DNA of 64,000 bases from Geminocystis sp. NIES-3709 (GTDB taxonomy: Bacteria > Cyanobacteriota > Cyanobacteriia > Cyanobacteriales > Cyanobacteriaceae). A program made the translations under genes and the position numbers. The stretch covers positions 434,001-498,000 of the forward strand of contig NZ_AP014821.1 in the NCBI RefSeq assembly GCF_001548115.1. Reading direction: 5' to 3'. The notes beneath the pieces are model-generated. The model did not search any database, had not been told where the DNA came from, and worked only from the letters and a program-made list of their open reading frames with translations. Shown one piece after another: positions 37,587 through 47,599 of this stretch (positions are counted from its first letter, which is position 1; every line of letters begins with the position of its first letter).

Positions 37587-38810
37587 TTAAACTATTTTTA
37601 ACTCAGGAATAGGAATAATAAATTTACCTCCTTTATCTCTATATTCTGCTTGTTGTCGTAAGATTTCGTCTGCAAAATTCCAAGTTAATAGTAAAACATA
37701 GTCTGGCATTATTTCTAATAATTTAGCAGGATCATAAATTGGTAAATGTGTTCCAGGTGTAAAATATCCTTGCTTAATCGTACTACGATCGACAACGAAA
37801 TCGATCGTTTCTTTCCCTAACTTAAAATAATTTAACAATGTACTACCTTTAGCGGAAGCACCATAAACCGCAATGGTTTTATTTTCTGCTTTTAATCTAT
37901 GTAATAAATCTATTAAATTAATTTTTAATTTTTCTACTTTATGAGCAAAATTTTCATAATAATAAAATTGATTAATTCCTAAGTTTTGTTCTTCTTTTAA
38001 TAAATCTTTTATAGTTTTTAATTGAGATTTATTTTTACCAATAAATAGACGTAATGAACCGCCATGAATCGATATTTTTTCCCCATCAAAAATAGTAAGA
38101 TTATGACGGTTAAACAAGTTATCCAGTGCCGTCAAACTAAAATAACAAAGATGTTCATGATAAATAGTATCAAACTCACAATGATCAATTAAATCTTTTA
38201 AATAAGGTACTTCAATTACAGCTATTCCTTCAGGTTTTAATAAAATATTAATACCCTCAACTACCCCGTTTAAATCTGCTACATGAGCTAAAACATTATT
38301 GGCATGAATTACATCAGCTTGTTTATTTTGTAATTTTAATTTTTTTGCTAATTCTGCATTAAAAAATTCGGTTATCGTATTAATTCCTTTTTCTTCTTGG
38401 GCAATTTTAGCAATATTTTGAGCAGGTTCAATTCCCAAAACGGGGATATTTTTTTGCTGATAATTTTGCAATAAATAACCATCATTACTAGCTATTTCTA
38501 TTACTAAACTATTTTTATTTAATTGATATTTATTAATAATATAATTTGCAATATTTTGGGCATTTTCTAAAGCGGTATCAGAAAAAGAAGAAAAATAAAA
38601 ATAATCCTTAAATAATATTTCTGGTGGTATAGTCTCAGTAATCTGTACTAAATTACAATCGGGACAAAAAACCACATCTAAAGGGTAAATTGGTTCGTCT
38701 TCCGTTAATTGTTTTTTAGTTAGTAAGCGATTTGCTAAAGGTGTTTTCCCTAAAGATAATACTAAATTTAAGTTTAAATTTCCACAACTACGACAAGAAA
38801 AATTTTGCAT
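37587..38810 (-). CDS. Sugar C-methyltransferase (TylCIII/NovU-type, SAM-dependent)
   Basis: 407 residues in three parts, as in deoxysugar C-methyltransferases: an N-terminal zinc-binding domain ([20 protein letters not shown] and FCPDCNLVQ), a Rossmann SAM domain ([27 protein letters not shown]) and a C-terminal domain ([32 protein letters not shown]). Such enzymes add a methyl branch at C3 or C5 of a 4-keto sugar nucleotide. Context: rfbG upstream (42 bases), rfbC-like gene downstream; so a C-methylated CDP-6-deoxyhexose is the expected product. Confidence 0.9.
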   Translation of the reverse strand: MQNFSCRSCGNLNLNLVLSLGKTPLANRLLTKKQLTEDEPIYPLDVVFCPDCNLVQITETIPPEILFKDYFYFSSFSDTALENAQNIANYIINKYQLNKNSLVIEIASNDGYLLQNYQQKNIPVLGIEPAQNIAKIAQEEKGINTITEFFNAELAKKLKLQNKQADVIHANNVLAHVADLNGVVEGINILLKPEGIAVIEVPYLKDLIDHCEFDTIYHEHLCYFSLTALDNLFNRHNLTIFDGEKISIHGGSLRLFIGKNKSQLKTIKDLLKEEQNLGINQFYYYENFAHKVEKLKINLIDLLHRLKAENKTIAVYGASAKGSTLLNYFKLGKETIDFVVDRSTIKQGYFTPGTHLPIYDPAKLLEIMPDYVLLLTWNFADEILRQQAEYRDKGGKFIIPIPELKIV

Positions 38811-38852
38811 TATTTTATATTTTATGGATTAATGGATTAGATTTTATAAAAT

Positions 38853-39827
38853 TTATTTCAAACTTTCTCGATACCAATTAATAGTTTTCTCTAAACCTTT
38901 TTCTAATTCAAATAAAGGTGTCCATGATAATATTTCTCTCGCTTTTTTACTGTTGAGAAACTGGGCAGTTATTTCATTACTAGCTTGATTTATTATTTTT
39001 GGTTGTAAGTCAGAATTCATTAATTTTAAAACATGATTAACTAATTCTAAAACGGTTAATTTTATTTCTAAAGAAAAATTAAATGCTTCTCCTCTTAATT
39101 CAGAATTTTCCGCTAATTTTTGGGCTAATAACATATAAGCATTAGCTCCATCTTCCACATATAAATAATCTCTAATATATTTCCCATCAGAGCGAATAAT
39201 CGGATTTTCTCCTTTAATTATCGATCGAATTGTACCGGGTATAATCCGATTCCAGTTTAAATCACCACCACCATAAAAGTTACCACAACGAGCGATCGCC
39301 AATGGCAAATTATAGGTATGGGCATAAGTTTGGGCGATTAAATCAGAGCAGGATTTACTGACATCATAAGGATGTTTTCCTTGTAAGGGTGTAGTTTCAT
39401 CATAGGGCAAGATTAATTGATCACCATAGGCTTTATCAGAGGATGCCACAACAATTTGCTTAACGGTAGGGCTAAGACGACAAGCCTCCAATAATCGCCA
39501 AGTACCAGCGATATTAGTTTCAAAAGTAGAAATTGGGTTTCGATTGGCAACACCAACAATGGTTTGAGCCGCTAAATGAATGACGGTATCAATTTCATAT
39601 TCCCCTAAAATACGTTCTAATAGACACTGATCTGTAATATCTCCCCTAACAATCTTAACTTTTTCAAAATCTTTAGTTTGTATTAGTAAACTTTGAGGAA
39701 TCCAATCTCTAATTAAGCAAACAATATCCGCCCCAGTATTAATTAAATATTTAACTAGCCAACCGCCGACTAATCCCGTTGCACCTGTAATAAATACAGT
39801 CCTATCTTGCCAAAATTTATTCATCAT
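38853..39827 (-). CDS. rfbG: CDP-glucose 4,6-dehydratase RfbG
   Basis: 324 residues from the ATG at 39827, which overlaps the rfbF stop (TAATG) and has GGGG upstream; this start gives the N-terminus right before the Rossmann motif [11 protein letters not shown]. An extended SDR that makes CDP-4-keto-6-deoxyglucose from CDP-glucose using bound NAD. The catalytic SSDKAYG stretch and the YDVSK motif (YxxxK) are visible, followed by [20 protein letters not shown], typical of the CDP-glucose enzymes. A second ATG follows at once (39824). Translationally coupled to rfbF. Confidence 0.94.
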   Translation of the reverse strand: MMNKFWQDRTVFITGATGLVGGWLVKYLINTGADIVCLIRDWIPQSLLIQTKDFEKVKIVRGDITDQCLLERILGEYEIDTVIHLAAQTIVGVANRNPISTFETNIAGTWRLLEACRLSPTVKQIVVASSDKAYGDQLILPYDETTPLQGKHPYDVSKSCSDLIAQTYAHTYNLPLAIARCGNFYGGGDLNWNRIIPGTIRSIIKGENPIIRSDGKYIRDYLYVEDGANAYMLLAQKLAENSELRGEAFNFSLEIKLTVLELVNHVLKLMNSDLQPKIINQASNEITAQFLNSKKAREILSWTPLFELEKGLEKTINWYRESLK

Positions 39828-40597
39828 TAACCCCACACTTTCCAAGGGGGATTTCCACTATCCCATAAATCTTTTAAGCGGTATTTATCTCTCAAAGTGT
39901 CCATACATTGCCAAAAATCTTGATGACGATAAGCCGCTAATTGTCCTTTATCAGCTAATTTTTCCAGTAAAGCAACTTCTAAACCATCATCATCCCCTGT
40001 TAAATAATCAAAAATTTCTGGTTCAAATACCAAAAAACCTCCGTTAATCCAACCTTCTCCTGCTTGGGGTTTTTCCGTAAATTGATCAACTAAATCTCCT
40101 TTAAACATTAAACCACCGAAACGAGCTGGTGGACGGACTGCGGTAACGGTTGCTAAACATTTATGGGATTTATGAAATTCTAATAATTCTTGAATATTAA
40201 TATTACTAACTCCATCCCCATAAGTCACCATAAAAGTATCATTTTCTAACCAAGGTTGTAATCTCTTGATTCTTCCACCTGTCATCGTATCTAATCCTGT
40301 ATCCATGAGATGAATTTGCCAATCTTCTGCTTTATTCTCATGGGTATTAATATGGCCATTTTTTAAATTAATAGTCATACTTGAGTTGATGTGACAATAA
40401 TCTAAAAAGTAGCGTTTAATATAATCTCCTTTATATCCCAAAGCAATAAAAAAATCATTAAACCCATAATGGGCATAGATTTTCATAATGTGCCAAAGGA
40501 TAGGACGATCGCCGATTTCTACCATTGGTTTTGGGATAATTTCTGTTTCTTCTGCTAGGCGAGTACCTAAACCCCCAGCTAAGATTACTACCTTCAT
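39827..40597 (-). CDS. rfbF: Glucose-1-phosphate cytidylyltransferase RfbF
   Basis: 256 residues, the usual size. Makes CDP-glucose from CTP and glucose-1-phosphate. N-terminal nucleotidyltransferase signature [16 protein letters not shown] followed by [29 protein letters not shown] is the metal-binding region, and [18 protein letters not shown] and [14 protein letters not shown] follow. First gene of the rfbF, rfbG, C-methyltransferase, rfbC-like operon, with 272 bases of upstream spacer. Confidence 0.96.
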   Translation of the reverse strand: MKVVILAGGLGTRLAEETEIIPKPMVEIGDRPILWHIMKIYAHYGFNDFFIALGYKGDYIKRYFLDYCHINSSMTINLKNGHINTHENKAEDWQIHLMDTGLDTMTGGRIKRLQPWLENDTFMVTYGDGVSNINIQELLEFHKSHKCLATVTAVRPPARFGGLMFKGDLVDQFTEKPQAGEGWINGGFLVFEPEIFDYLTGDDDGLEVALLEKLADKGQLAAYRHQDFWQCMDTLRDKYRLKDLWDSGNPPWKVWG

Positions 40598-40869
40598 GTT
40601 TGCTTATTTTAACTAACTAATCTTTAACTTACCCTATTTGACAAGAAGGGTTATCTTTTTTGGGATTAAAATTTGTGAATAAGGAAAGATTGATCAAAAA
40701 AAGATAATTTGATGTCTAATATCATCTGAGTTCAACATCAAAAGGCTTTTCATCACATCCTAATTAAGCTAAAACGCATTTAACTTGCATTTATTATTAA
40801 TACTTGAAAATAACTAAAACTCTTACCTATTTCCTATTCCCTCTCTGAATCAGCAAACTTAGATGCGTC

Positions 40870-42852
40870 CTAATTATAAAGTGAGGGAATAATATTATTT
40901 TCGGAGGGACGATGCAATATTTCAGTTTGTGGTACACCAATTTTAATTCCGGCTAAATCAAAGGCTTCTTTGACGCGCCAACGATATTCTCTGCCAACAT
41001 CCCATTGTTGTATGGGTTTGGTTCTAATTAGTACTCTAATCATAATGCCCTCGTAATTGATTCGATCGAGTCCTAAAACTTCCGCAGGAGAGAGCATCTT
41101 TTCTCGCCATTGAGGATCATCATACATTTGTTCACCAATATATTTTAAAATGGTTACGACTCCTTTTAAGTCAGTATCCCAAGTTACCTCCACGGTAAAG
41201 TTAACCCTTGACCAATCTTTAGTCATATTAATTACAGTGTTAATTCTACCATTGGGAATCACCGTTAAGTTACCGTCTAAATCCCTTAAAGAAGTAGTAT
41301 AAAGGTTCATTTTTTCCACTAAACCTCCCATACTATTAATATTTACCACATCTCCCACGGCATATCGATCGGTCACAAAGATGAGAATACCATTAAGCAT
41401 ATCCTCTAATAAGTTACGAGATAAGAAAGCAAATACTACAGCGATCGCTCCTGCCCCCGTTAATAGACGTGCATTGATACCGATAAAGGATAAATACAGA
41501 AAAATACCTGAGACAGTAAAAAATACAGTAGTAGCACCTCGAAGTGCGGGAGAATAAGTATTAATGCGTAAAGTTGGGCGATTAGAGTCAGGGTGTAATT
41601 CTTGTTGTTCTTTTGCCCATTCATTCAAAGCATAATCAATCCAAAAATCCACAAACTTATCACAAAAAACCATCAATATCCAAATGACAGGAAATAGCAA
41701 CGCTTGAAGAAAGAAAAGATTAAAAAGAAAACGGGTTTCCCGATAGGTAAATGCGATCGAGCCGATAGTAAATAGTAAGATAGTAACTTGACTCAAAAAA
41801 GAAAGACTCATTATCAACTCAACAATATTAATGCGCTGTCGAATAATGTTTTGTTTTTTTCTGATACTTTTCGGCAACAATTTTGCCGATAACGACACGC
41901 CATCATGAATTAACTTGCGACTGCCATCAATACCCCGAGAAAGAAAATTTTGGAAACTATTACCATTATCTTCCTCTACAACTTTAGATTCTTTCGGATG
42001 TTGAGACTTTTTATCATTGTAAGAAATAGAACTATCCGTAGCGATCGCTTCTGCATCTACAATTAAACTATGTTCTAACTCCTTCAATTCTAAAAGAAGA
42101 CTGTTTCGGTGTCTGAAAATTAACTTTTGAAACATTCTGATAATAAAGACAAAAACTAATGCACAAATAATCGTTATCACCGAGACTTGTAACCGTAAAA
42201 AAGGTAGTTGTCTATCCATTTCTAAGCCCCAAATTGCTTCACTTAAGGAGTCTCTAACTTTAATACGCCATTGCTGTGCTAAATCCTCAACATTCGTATT
42301 ATTTGCCCTTGCATCAATGCCCGTAACCGTCAGGATAGTTTGTTGAGTTAATCCTAATTCTGGTTTAGGCGCCATAAAAATCACATTTTGATTATTTTCA
42401 TATCCCACATCAACAATAGGAGTAAGAGGATGGATTGGTTTTCCTGATGTCAACACCCAAAATTTTAAATCCTTCACCTCTGTCTGTCCTAGTTGATTAG
42501 ATGTGCTAATATTCTCAAAAATTTGTCTAAAAATATATTGTACTAATCTTGAACGTTGCTCAATTTCAAAAGAGACATCTCGAATCGGGCGATTATCTCT
42601 AGCAGAAGCAAGGGTAATTAAATCTTTATACCATCTTCTATTACCATAGAAAAATACATCGCTACAGACGAATCTACCACAGTTTCTGGCTCGGTTTAAA
42701 TCCCAAGTAGGAGTCTCAGGTAATTGATTAGTGGGGCTTTCCAAATTAGGAGTAAAAGGTATTACCGCCGATACTTGAGGGCTAAAACCTACACAAAAAA
42801 GGAAACTCATTAAAAAGATAAGACAGTATTGACTTATTTTGCGAATCATCAT
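40870..42852 (-). CDS. MscS-family mechanosensitive channel with large periplasmic N-terminus
   Basis: 660 residues. Signal sequence (about 5-30), then about 190 residues outside the membrane (NCGRFVCSDVFFYG, WRIKVRDSLSEAIWG), membrane segments near 215-237, 345-370, 380-400 and 435-480, then the MscS pore and beta domain: FAFLSRNLLEDMLNGILIF (about 473-491) and DRYAVGDVVNINSMGGLVEK, VIPNGRINTVINMT. A charged linker sits between the first and second membrane segments. Opens under membrane tension to release solutes, or modulates other ions; in cyanobacteria several paralogs exist. Read leftward, single gene. Confidence 0.9.
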   Translation of the reverse strand: MMIRKISQYCLIFLMSFLFCVGFSPQVSAVIPFTPNLESPTNQLPETPTWDLNRARNCGRFVCSDVFFYGNRRWYKDLITLASARDNRPIRDVSFEIEQRSRLVQYIFRQIFENISTSNQLGQTEVKDLKFWVLTSGKPIHPLTPIVDVGYENNQNVIFMAPKPELGLTQQTILTVTGIDARANNTNVEDLAQQWRIKVRDSLSEAIWGLEMDRQLPFLRLQVSVITIICALVFVFIIRMFQKLIFRHRNSLLLELKELEHSLIVDAEAIATDSSISYNDKKSQHPKESKVVEEDNGNSFQNFLSRGIDGSRKLIHDGVSLSAKLLPKSIRKKQNIIRQRINIVELIMSLSFLSQVTILLFTIGSIAFTYRETRFLFNLFFLQALLFPVIWILMVFCDKFVDFWIDYALNEWAKEQQELHPDSNRPTLRINTYSPALRGATTVFFTVSGIFLYLSFIGINARLLTGAGAIAVVFAFLSRNLLEDMLNGILIFVTDRYAVGDVVNINSMGGLVEKMNLYTTSLRDLDGNLTVIPNGRINTVINMTKDWSRVNFTVEVTWDTDLKGVVTILKYIGEQMYDDPQWREKMLSPAEVLGLDRINYEGIMIRVLIRTKPIQQWDVGREYRWRVKEAFDLAGIKIGVPQTEILHRPSENNIIPSLYN

Positions 42853-43096
42853 TCTAAAATCTCTATAGGTTCAACTGATATATTAACAGATGTTTAGAGA
42901 TGACTTTATCGTAATAAATAATTAAAATATATTACTTATTTTAGTTTTACAAGAGGTCTATTATTGATCGTTAATTGATGTCTTAATTCTGATTTTTTTT
43001 GTTCATGAATAATTCAGGTTAAGCAGTCAACTAAACACATCTTATGATAGCATAGCACAAATATTATTCTTTTTAACTATAGAAAAAAGTCTATCA

Positions 43097-44467
43097 ATGA
43101 GTAGTTTTGTATTTTCTCAATGGTTATCTTTGCGTGTATTAAAACTTTTATCTTTATTTTTTGCTTCTTATTTCACTATCTTATTAATCAGTGTTTGGAA
43201 TGTCCCGGTTTTTTCTCAAAATACCCCTGAAATTAGAGCAGTGTGGTTAACTACCAGTGATACTGATACACTACTTGATCGACCGAAAATGAAAGAGGCG
43301 ATCGCCAATCTTGCTTCCCTTCATTTTAATACTATCTATCCCGTAGTGTGGAATTCTGGTTATGCCCTTTATCCTAGTAAAGTGGCACAGGAAGAACGGA
43401 TACAACCATTTGTCCATAAAGGATTACAAGGACAAGAACCTTTAGGGGAATTGATAGAAGAAGCACATCGACATAAGATGTTAGTTTTACCTTGGTTTGA
43501 GTTTGGTTTTATGGCGCCTCCTTCCTCAGAATTAGCCTTAAAACATCCTAACTGGCTAACCAAAGCTCAAGATGGCACTCAAAGCACCTATAGCGCAGCT
43601 GGAGAAGTGGTTTGGCTTAATCCCTTTCATCCTGAAGTACAAAAATTTATTACTGCCTTAGTGATGGAAGTTGTTAACCTTTATGATATTGACGGCATTC
43701 AATTTGATGATCATTTATGTTTACCTGTAAAACTTGGTTATGATACTTATACAACCAATCTTTATCGCCAAGAGACGGGTTTAGAGCCTCCCAAAGATTA
43801 CAAAGAGGCCAATTGGATGCGTTGGCGTGCTAATAAATTAACGGAGTTTGTCGCACAACTTAACCAGACAATCAAAGCAAAAAACCCGAATAAAATCCTG
43901 TCAATTTCCCCAAATCCTTACAATACATCTTATAATTCTTTTCTGCAAGATTGGTTAAACTGGGTAAGAAAAGACTTGATTGATGAGTTAATTATTCAAG
44001 TATATCGATCGGATTTTGCTGTTTTTAAGAGCGAAATTACAAAGCCAGAAATCAGGGAAGCCAAAGGAAAAATACCAGTAGGCATCGCTATTTTAACAGG
44101 ATTACCAAACCGTGTAACACCAATCGAATTTGTTAGGGAAAAAACTCTCGCCGTTCGACAGGAAAGACTGGGAATTGCCTTCTTTTTTTATGGTAGTATG
44201 TGGAGTACAACTCCTGAATTAAGGAGCGAACGAAAATCTAGTTTTCAATATCTATTTCCCTATCAATCCCATCGTATTGCAAGGGTTAATCCAATTAAGC
44301 CGAACAATCCAACTAATCCTGTTACTTCTACAAATACCGTTAATCCCATTAAGCCAAGTAATCCTGTTAATCCCAGCAATGGAGTTACTCCGAATAATTC
44401 CACGATTATTGATTCAAGTATTGATCCAACTAATGTAACAAGTGAACCAATTCTCATAATAGATTAA
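43097..44467 (+). CDS. Exported GHL10-type glycoside hydrolase (DUF187 family)
   Basis: 456 residues. N-terminal hydrophobic segment (about 14-40, signal peptide or anchor). Residues 46-370 match the glycosyl-hydrolase-like family 10: EIRAVWLTTSDTDTLLDRP, LASLHFNTIYPVVWNSGYAL, LPWFEFGFMAPPSSEL, NPFHPEVQKFI and DIDGIQFDDHL. The tail (about 400-440) is low-complexity with Asn-Pro repeats (NPIKPNNPTNP, NPIKPSNPVNP), perhaps a flexible wall or sheath linker. Substrate not established; family members have been linked to peptidoglycan or exopolysaccharide. Sits between two MscS-type genes. Confidence 0.9.
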   Translation: MSSFVFSQWLSLRVLKLLSLFFASYFTILLISVWNVPVFSQNTPEIRAVWLTTSDTDTLLDRPKMKEAIANLASLHFNTIYPVVWNSGYALYPSKVAQEERIQPFVHKGLQGQEPLGELIEEAHRHKMLVLPWFEFGFMAPPSSELALKHPNWLTKAQDGTQSTYSAAGEVVWLNPFHPEVQKFITALVMEVVNLYDIDGIQFDDHLCLPVKLGYDTYTTNLYRQETGLEPPKDYKEANWMRWRANKLTEFVAQLNQTIKAKNPNKILSISPNPYNTSYNSFLQDWLNWVRKDLIDELIIQVYRSDFAVFKSEITKPEIREAKGKIPVGIAILTGLPNRVTPIEFVREKTLAVRQERLGIAFFFYGSMWSTTPELRSERKSSFQYLFPYQSHRIARVNPIKPNNPTNPVTSTNTVNPIKPSNPVNPSNGVTPNNSTIIDSSIDPTNVTSEPILIID

Positions 44468-44623
44468 TTTTTTGCTACTCTATTATTTCGTTTTGATCGG
44501 TATAGCAATACTATAAAAATACTATAAATTAGACATTATCAGATTCTATAATTTTTATGAAATAAACATTTCAGCTTGACAAATTGTCTCAAACTTAACT
44601 GAAATGACTATCATTTGAAGACA

Positions 44624-44711
44624 TAGGACTTACGCACGAATAACGAGATTCTGTTATTCCTCAACAAGCTCTGAATCTCAAAACCACAGATTTTTCGTAA
44701 CGTAACTCCTA
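44624..44711. mobile_element. MITE-like element with terminal inverted repeats
   Basis: Left end TAGGACTTACGCACGAATAA, right end read inward TAGGAGTTACGTTACGAAAA; these arms are about 80% alike over 20 bases. The element is 88 bases with no coding capacity. Inside, GAATAAC (44638-44644) and GTTATTC (44653-44659) form a seven-pair hairpin. The end AGGACTTACGCA is a familiar transposon-end sequence in cyanobacteria. The T..A edges suggest a TA target; the transposase is not in the window. Confidence 0.55.
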
Positions 44712-44721
44712 AATTTGTTTT

Positions 44722-46362
44722 TTAAATTGATTTTTTATTAAAAGATTCTAACCATTGTTGCAGAAGTTTATCTGCCGTTTTTCTTCCCCCTAAACCAAAG
44801 GCAAGGGCGATCGCCACAGCAATGCCTCCCATGAGTAAACCAAAGGCAAGATTAACGATATTAGGTGCAATACCGATTCTTTCTAAAGCCATAGCGGAAA
44901 CTAAAACAATAATAGCAATACGGGCAACTTGGGCTAACAAACGGGCTTGATGACTACCAGAATTGGCGATTAGTTTAAACACTAAATTAGCGAAATATAA
45001 ACCAATGCCTAAAATGATTACTCCTACTAAAACTTGTCCACCTAAAACTAACACAAAGGCAACGACTTGTTTTAAAGCGTCAATTTGTAGAATGTCAACA
45101 GCAGTCAAAGAAGCTACTAACAAAATACTGACTAAAACGATCGAGCCTACAATTTCTGCAGGAGTTTTATTAATAGGAGTGTTATTAATGGGAATTTCAT
45201 CAATAAGTTGCTCTGAGTTAACAAATCGTCTTGAAGGTTGGGTTATTCCTAACCAGACAAAAACATTATTAAAACCGATGGTTGTTAAAAAATTAATGAC
45301 TAATTCGGACAAATATTGACCACCAAAATAGGCTAAACCAATGATAACAATAGCGGCAAATAGCTTTGGTAAAATATCCAAAACTTGCTTTAACATGGCG
45401 ATCGCCGGTGTAGAAATTGCCTGAATTTGCAGAGCATCAAGGGCAGTAATAGCGATGGGAATTAACACTAATACATACACCACAGAGCCGATGATATAAG
45501 CCAAAGATTGTTTTCTGTTGGTAGTAGATAAACCAAATTTAGCACCGATATTATTAGCACCAATAGCGGTAAGGAGATTAACAACTACTTTTTTAACAAC
45601 TTGGGCAACAATCCAACCCAGAAAGGCAATAATAATCGCCGCAAAAACATTAGGGAGTATTCCCAAAATGTCATTAACCAATTCATTTAATGGGCTTAAA
45701 GTACCTTCTAACTCCAAAATGCTGAGAATAGAAGGTAAAAATAAGAGATAAACAAACCAATAAAGAGCATTACCGATAGTTTCACTCAGAGCAATTGGCT
45801 CATTATCAGTAATGGTTGCGGTGTCATCTTCTTTCACTTGGGCATTTAACTTTTCATCCAGATGAAATTGAGTTAAGATTTTGGTGACAAATAACTTAAC
45901 GATCGTTGCAACACCCCAAGCCAAAAGAATTAGAAGTAATGCTCCTCCAATGCGTGGTAAAAACTTGGTAACTTCACCTAAAAGAAGATTTAGTGGTTGC
46001 GAAACCGACTGTAACTCTAAGGCATCGAGAAAAGCAACGATGACAAACAGAGTAATAATCCAACCTACAATTTCTGAAATCCATTTTTCCGTAGGAATTA
46101 GAGGATCATTGTCAGATTGATCGCCTACAACCATTGTGCTAAAACGATTATCAATATCAGTCTTTTTTAACCATTTTTTGATTTGCCCTTTAACGATATT
46201 GGCAAAAATTAAACCAATAATCAAGATTAAAAGAGCTTTTCCGACATTCACAAGAGTAATGCCTAAGTTTCCTTGCAAAGAATCTTCCACGAAAGGAGTT
46301 CGTTGCATTTGTGCAAATAGATTAAGAACATTGAAATTCTGTGGATAATCCGTTAGTATCAT
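44722..46362 (-). CDS. Mechanosensitive-channel-related membrane protein (conserved TM-helix repeats)
   Basis: 546 residues with about ten hydrophobic segments. Repeated units with the pattern ILPRIGGALLLILLAWGVA, ILPNVFAAIIIAFLGWIVA, ILPKLFAAIVIIGLAYFGG match the 'conserved TM helix' repeats found in the CmpX/MscS-related family. The C-terminal NLAFGLLMGGIAVAIALAFG resembles an MscS pore helix without the usual beta domain after it. Function in osmotic or membrane-tension control is likely from family but not shown. Leftward, just beside a MITE-like element. Confidence 0.88.
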   Translation of the reverse strand: MILTDYPQNFNVLNLFAQMQRTPFVEDSLQGNLGITLVNVGKALLILIIGLIFANIVKGQIKKWLKKTDIDNRFSTMVVGDQSDNDPLIPTEKWISEIVGWIITLFVIVAFLDALELQSVSQPLNLLLGEVTKFLPRIGGALLLILLAWGVATIVKLFVTKILTQFHLDEKLNAQVKEDDTATITDNEPIALSETIGNALYWFVYLLFLPSILSILELEGTLSPLNELVNDILGILPNVFAAIIIAFLGWIVAQVVKKVVVNLLTAIGANNIGAKFGLSTTNRKQSLAYIIGSVVYVLVLIPIAITALDALQIQAISTPAIAMLKQVLDILPKLFAAIVIIGLAYFGGQYLSELVINFLTTIGFNNVFVWLGITQPSRRFVNSEQLIDEIPINNTPINKTPAEIVGSIVLVSILLVASLTAVDILQIDALKQVVAFVLVLGGQVLVGVIILGIGLYFANLVFKLIANSGSHQARLLAQVARIAIIVLVSAMALERIGIAPNIVNLAFGLLMGGIAVAIALAFGLGGRKTADKLLQQWLESFNKKSI

Positions 46363-46520
46363 GATCTTATTTTATTTGTTTATTTGCTTTCAATATACTC
46401 TACATTTATAAATTCTGTGGAATTGCTTATTTTATTTGAATGTTACGTCTTTAATTATGAATAATTGGTTAATGGTAATTGCCTAAAAGACCGATCGATT
46501 ATAGAATTGTATTTTTGATA

Positions 46521-46567
46521 CTTATGCTCATTAAATAATGTCCAGACTTTAAGAATTAGAGCATAAG
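46521..46567. promoter_or_regulatory. Inverted repeat in tpiA leader
   Basis: CTTATGCTC (46521-46529) and GAGCATAAG (46559-46567) are perfect nine-base inverted copies with a 29-base loop, ending 39 bases before the tpiA start. Could be an operator pair or an RNA stem in the leader; no T-run follows, so not a terminator. Confidence 0.35.
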
Positions 46568-46606
46568 AACAGTATATTAACTAAATAGCAGAAATTAGGA
46601 GTAAAA

Positions 46607-47332
46607 GTGCGAAAAATTATAATTGCTGGTAACTGGAAGATGCACAAGACTCAAGGAGAGTCTCTCGAATTTTTACAGGCTTTTTTACCCCATTTGGAAG
46701 ACACCACCGAAACAAGAGAAGTTGTATTGTGTGTGCCTTTCACCAGTTTAAATTTCATGTCTAAAAATTTACATGGTAGTCGGGTTAAACTTGGTGCTCA
46801 AAATATCCATTGGGCTGATCAAGGTGCATTTACTGGGGAAGTTTCTGGTGCTATGTTATCAGAAATTGGGATGAATTATGTAATAGTCGGTCATAGTGAG
46901 CGTCGTCAATATTTTGGAGAAACCGATGAAACGGTTAACAGTCGTTTGTTGGCGGCTCAAAAATATGGTTTAATTCCCATTCTTTGTGTCGGTGAAAGTA
47001 AAACCCAACGGGATGCAGGAGAAACAGAAAATATTATTATGAATCAGTTACAAAAAGGTTTAGTTAATGTAGATCAAAATAGTCTTGTCATTGCTTATGA
47101 ACCTATTTGGGCGATCGGAACTGGTGACACTTGTGAAGCGACAGAAGCAAATAGAGTAATTGCTTTAATTCGTTCTCAGTTAACTAATAAAAATGTCACT
47201 ATACAGTATGGTGGATCTGTGAATCCTAGTAATGTTGATGAAATTATGGCACAACCTGACATTGATGGTGCGTTGGTAGGGGGAGCAAGTCTTGATGCTT
47301 CTAGCTTTGCCCGCTTAGTAAACTATCAATAG
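46607..47332 (+). CDS. tpiA: Triosephosphate isomerase
   Basis: 241 residues starting with GTG (ribosome site TAGGAG seven bases before). Interconverts dihydroxyacetone phosphate and glyceraldehyde-3-phosphate in glycolysis and the Calvin cycle. GNWKMHK near residues 8-14 holds the active-site Asn9 and Lys11; VIVGHSERR holds the catalytic His; [11 protein letters not shown] holds the catalytic Glu; phosphate loop [10 protein letters not shown] and ALVGGASL near the end. folP follows in the same direction, an arrangement common in cyanobacteria, though 267 bases of repeat-containing spacer lie between. Confidence 0.97.
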   Translation: MRKIIIAGNWKMHKTQGESLEFLQAFLPHLEDTTETREVVLCVPFTSLNFMSKNLHGSRVKLGAQNIHWADQGAFTGEVSGAMLSEIGMNYVIVGHSERRQYFGETDETVNSRLLAAQKYGLIPILCVGESKTQRDAGETENIIMNQLQKGLVNVDQNSLVIAYEPIWAIGTGDTCEATEANRVIALIRSQLTNKNVTIQYGGSVNPSNVDEIMAQPDIDGALVGGASLDASSFARLVNYQ

Positions 47333-47367
47333 TTGAGAATTGAGAATTGAGAATTGAGAATTGAAAA
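47333..47367. repeat. Heptamer tandem repeat TTGAGAA
   Basis: Starts immediately after the tpiA stop: TTGAGAA four times in register, then TTGAAAA. A clean example of the STRR type. Further on, near 47522-47551, TACCTAA-type heptamers appear before folP. Confidence 0.85.
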
Positions 47368-47599
47368 TGGATAAAAAAAGTTTAATTTATTGAACGTGAT
47401 TCTAATAGCTGTGTAATTCATTCCTCATTCCTTAATTCCCAATTTCATTAACAGAAAAACAGATACAAAATCATCCAATAGATACAATAATTTAACTGCA
47501 CAACAGTTTTTGATCAATTATTTACCTAATACCTAACAACTAATACCTTGCTATTACCATTCCTAACTCCTCTCTCCTCATTCCTTATTTTTTTTGAAA

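Noticed and set aside
44263-44457. Minus-strand 64-codon hydrophobic frame
   Set aside because: It is the complement of the Asn-Pro repeat tail of the GHL10 protein; its Leu/Gly pattern is a by-product of that repeat.
44963-46348. Series of plus-strand frames opposite the MscS-related gene
   Set aside because: They mirror the hydrophobic repeats of the real gene on the other strand; low-complexity products with no start signals.
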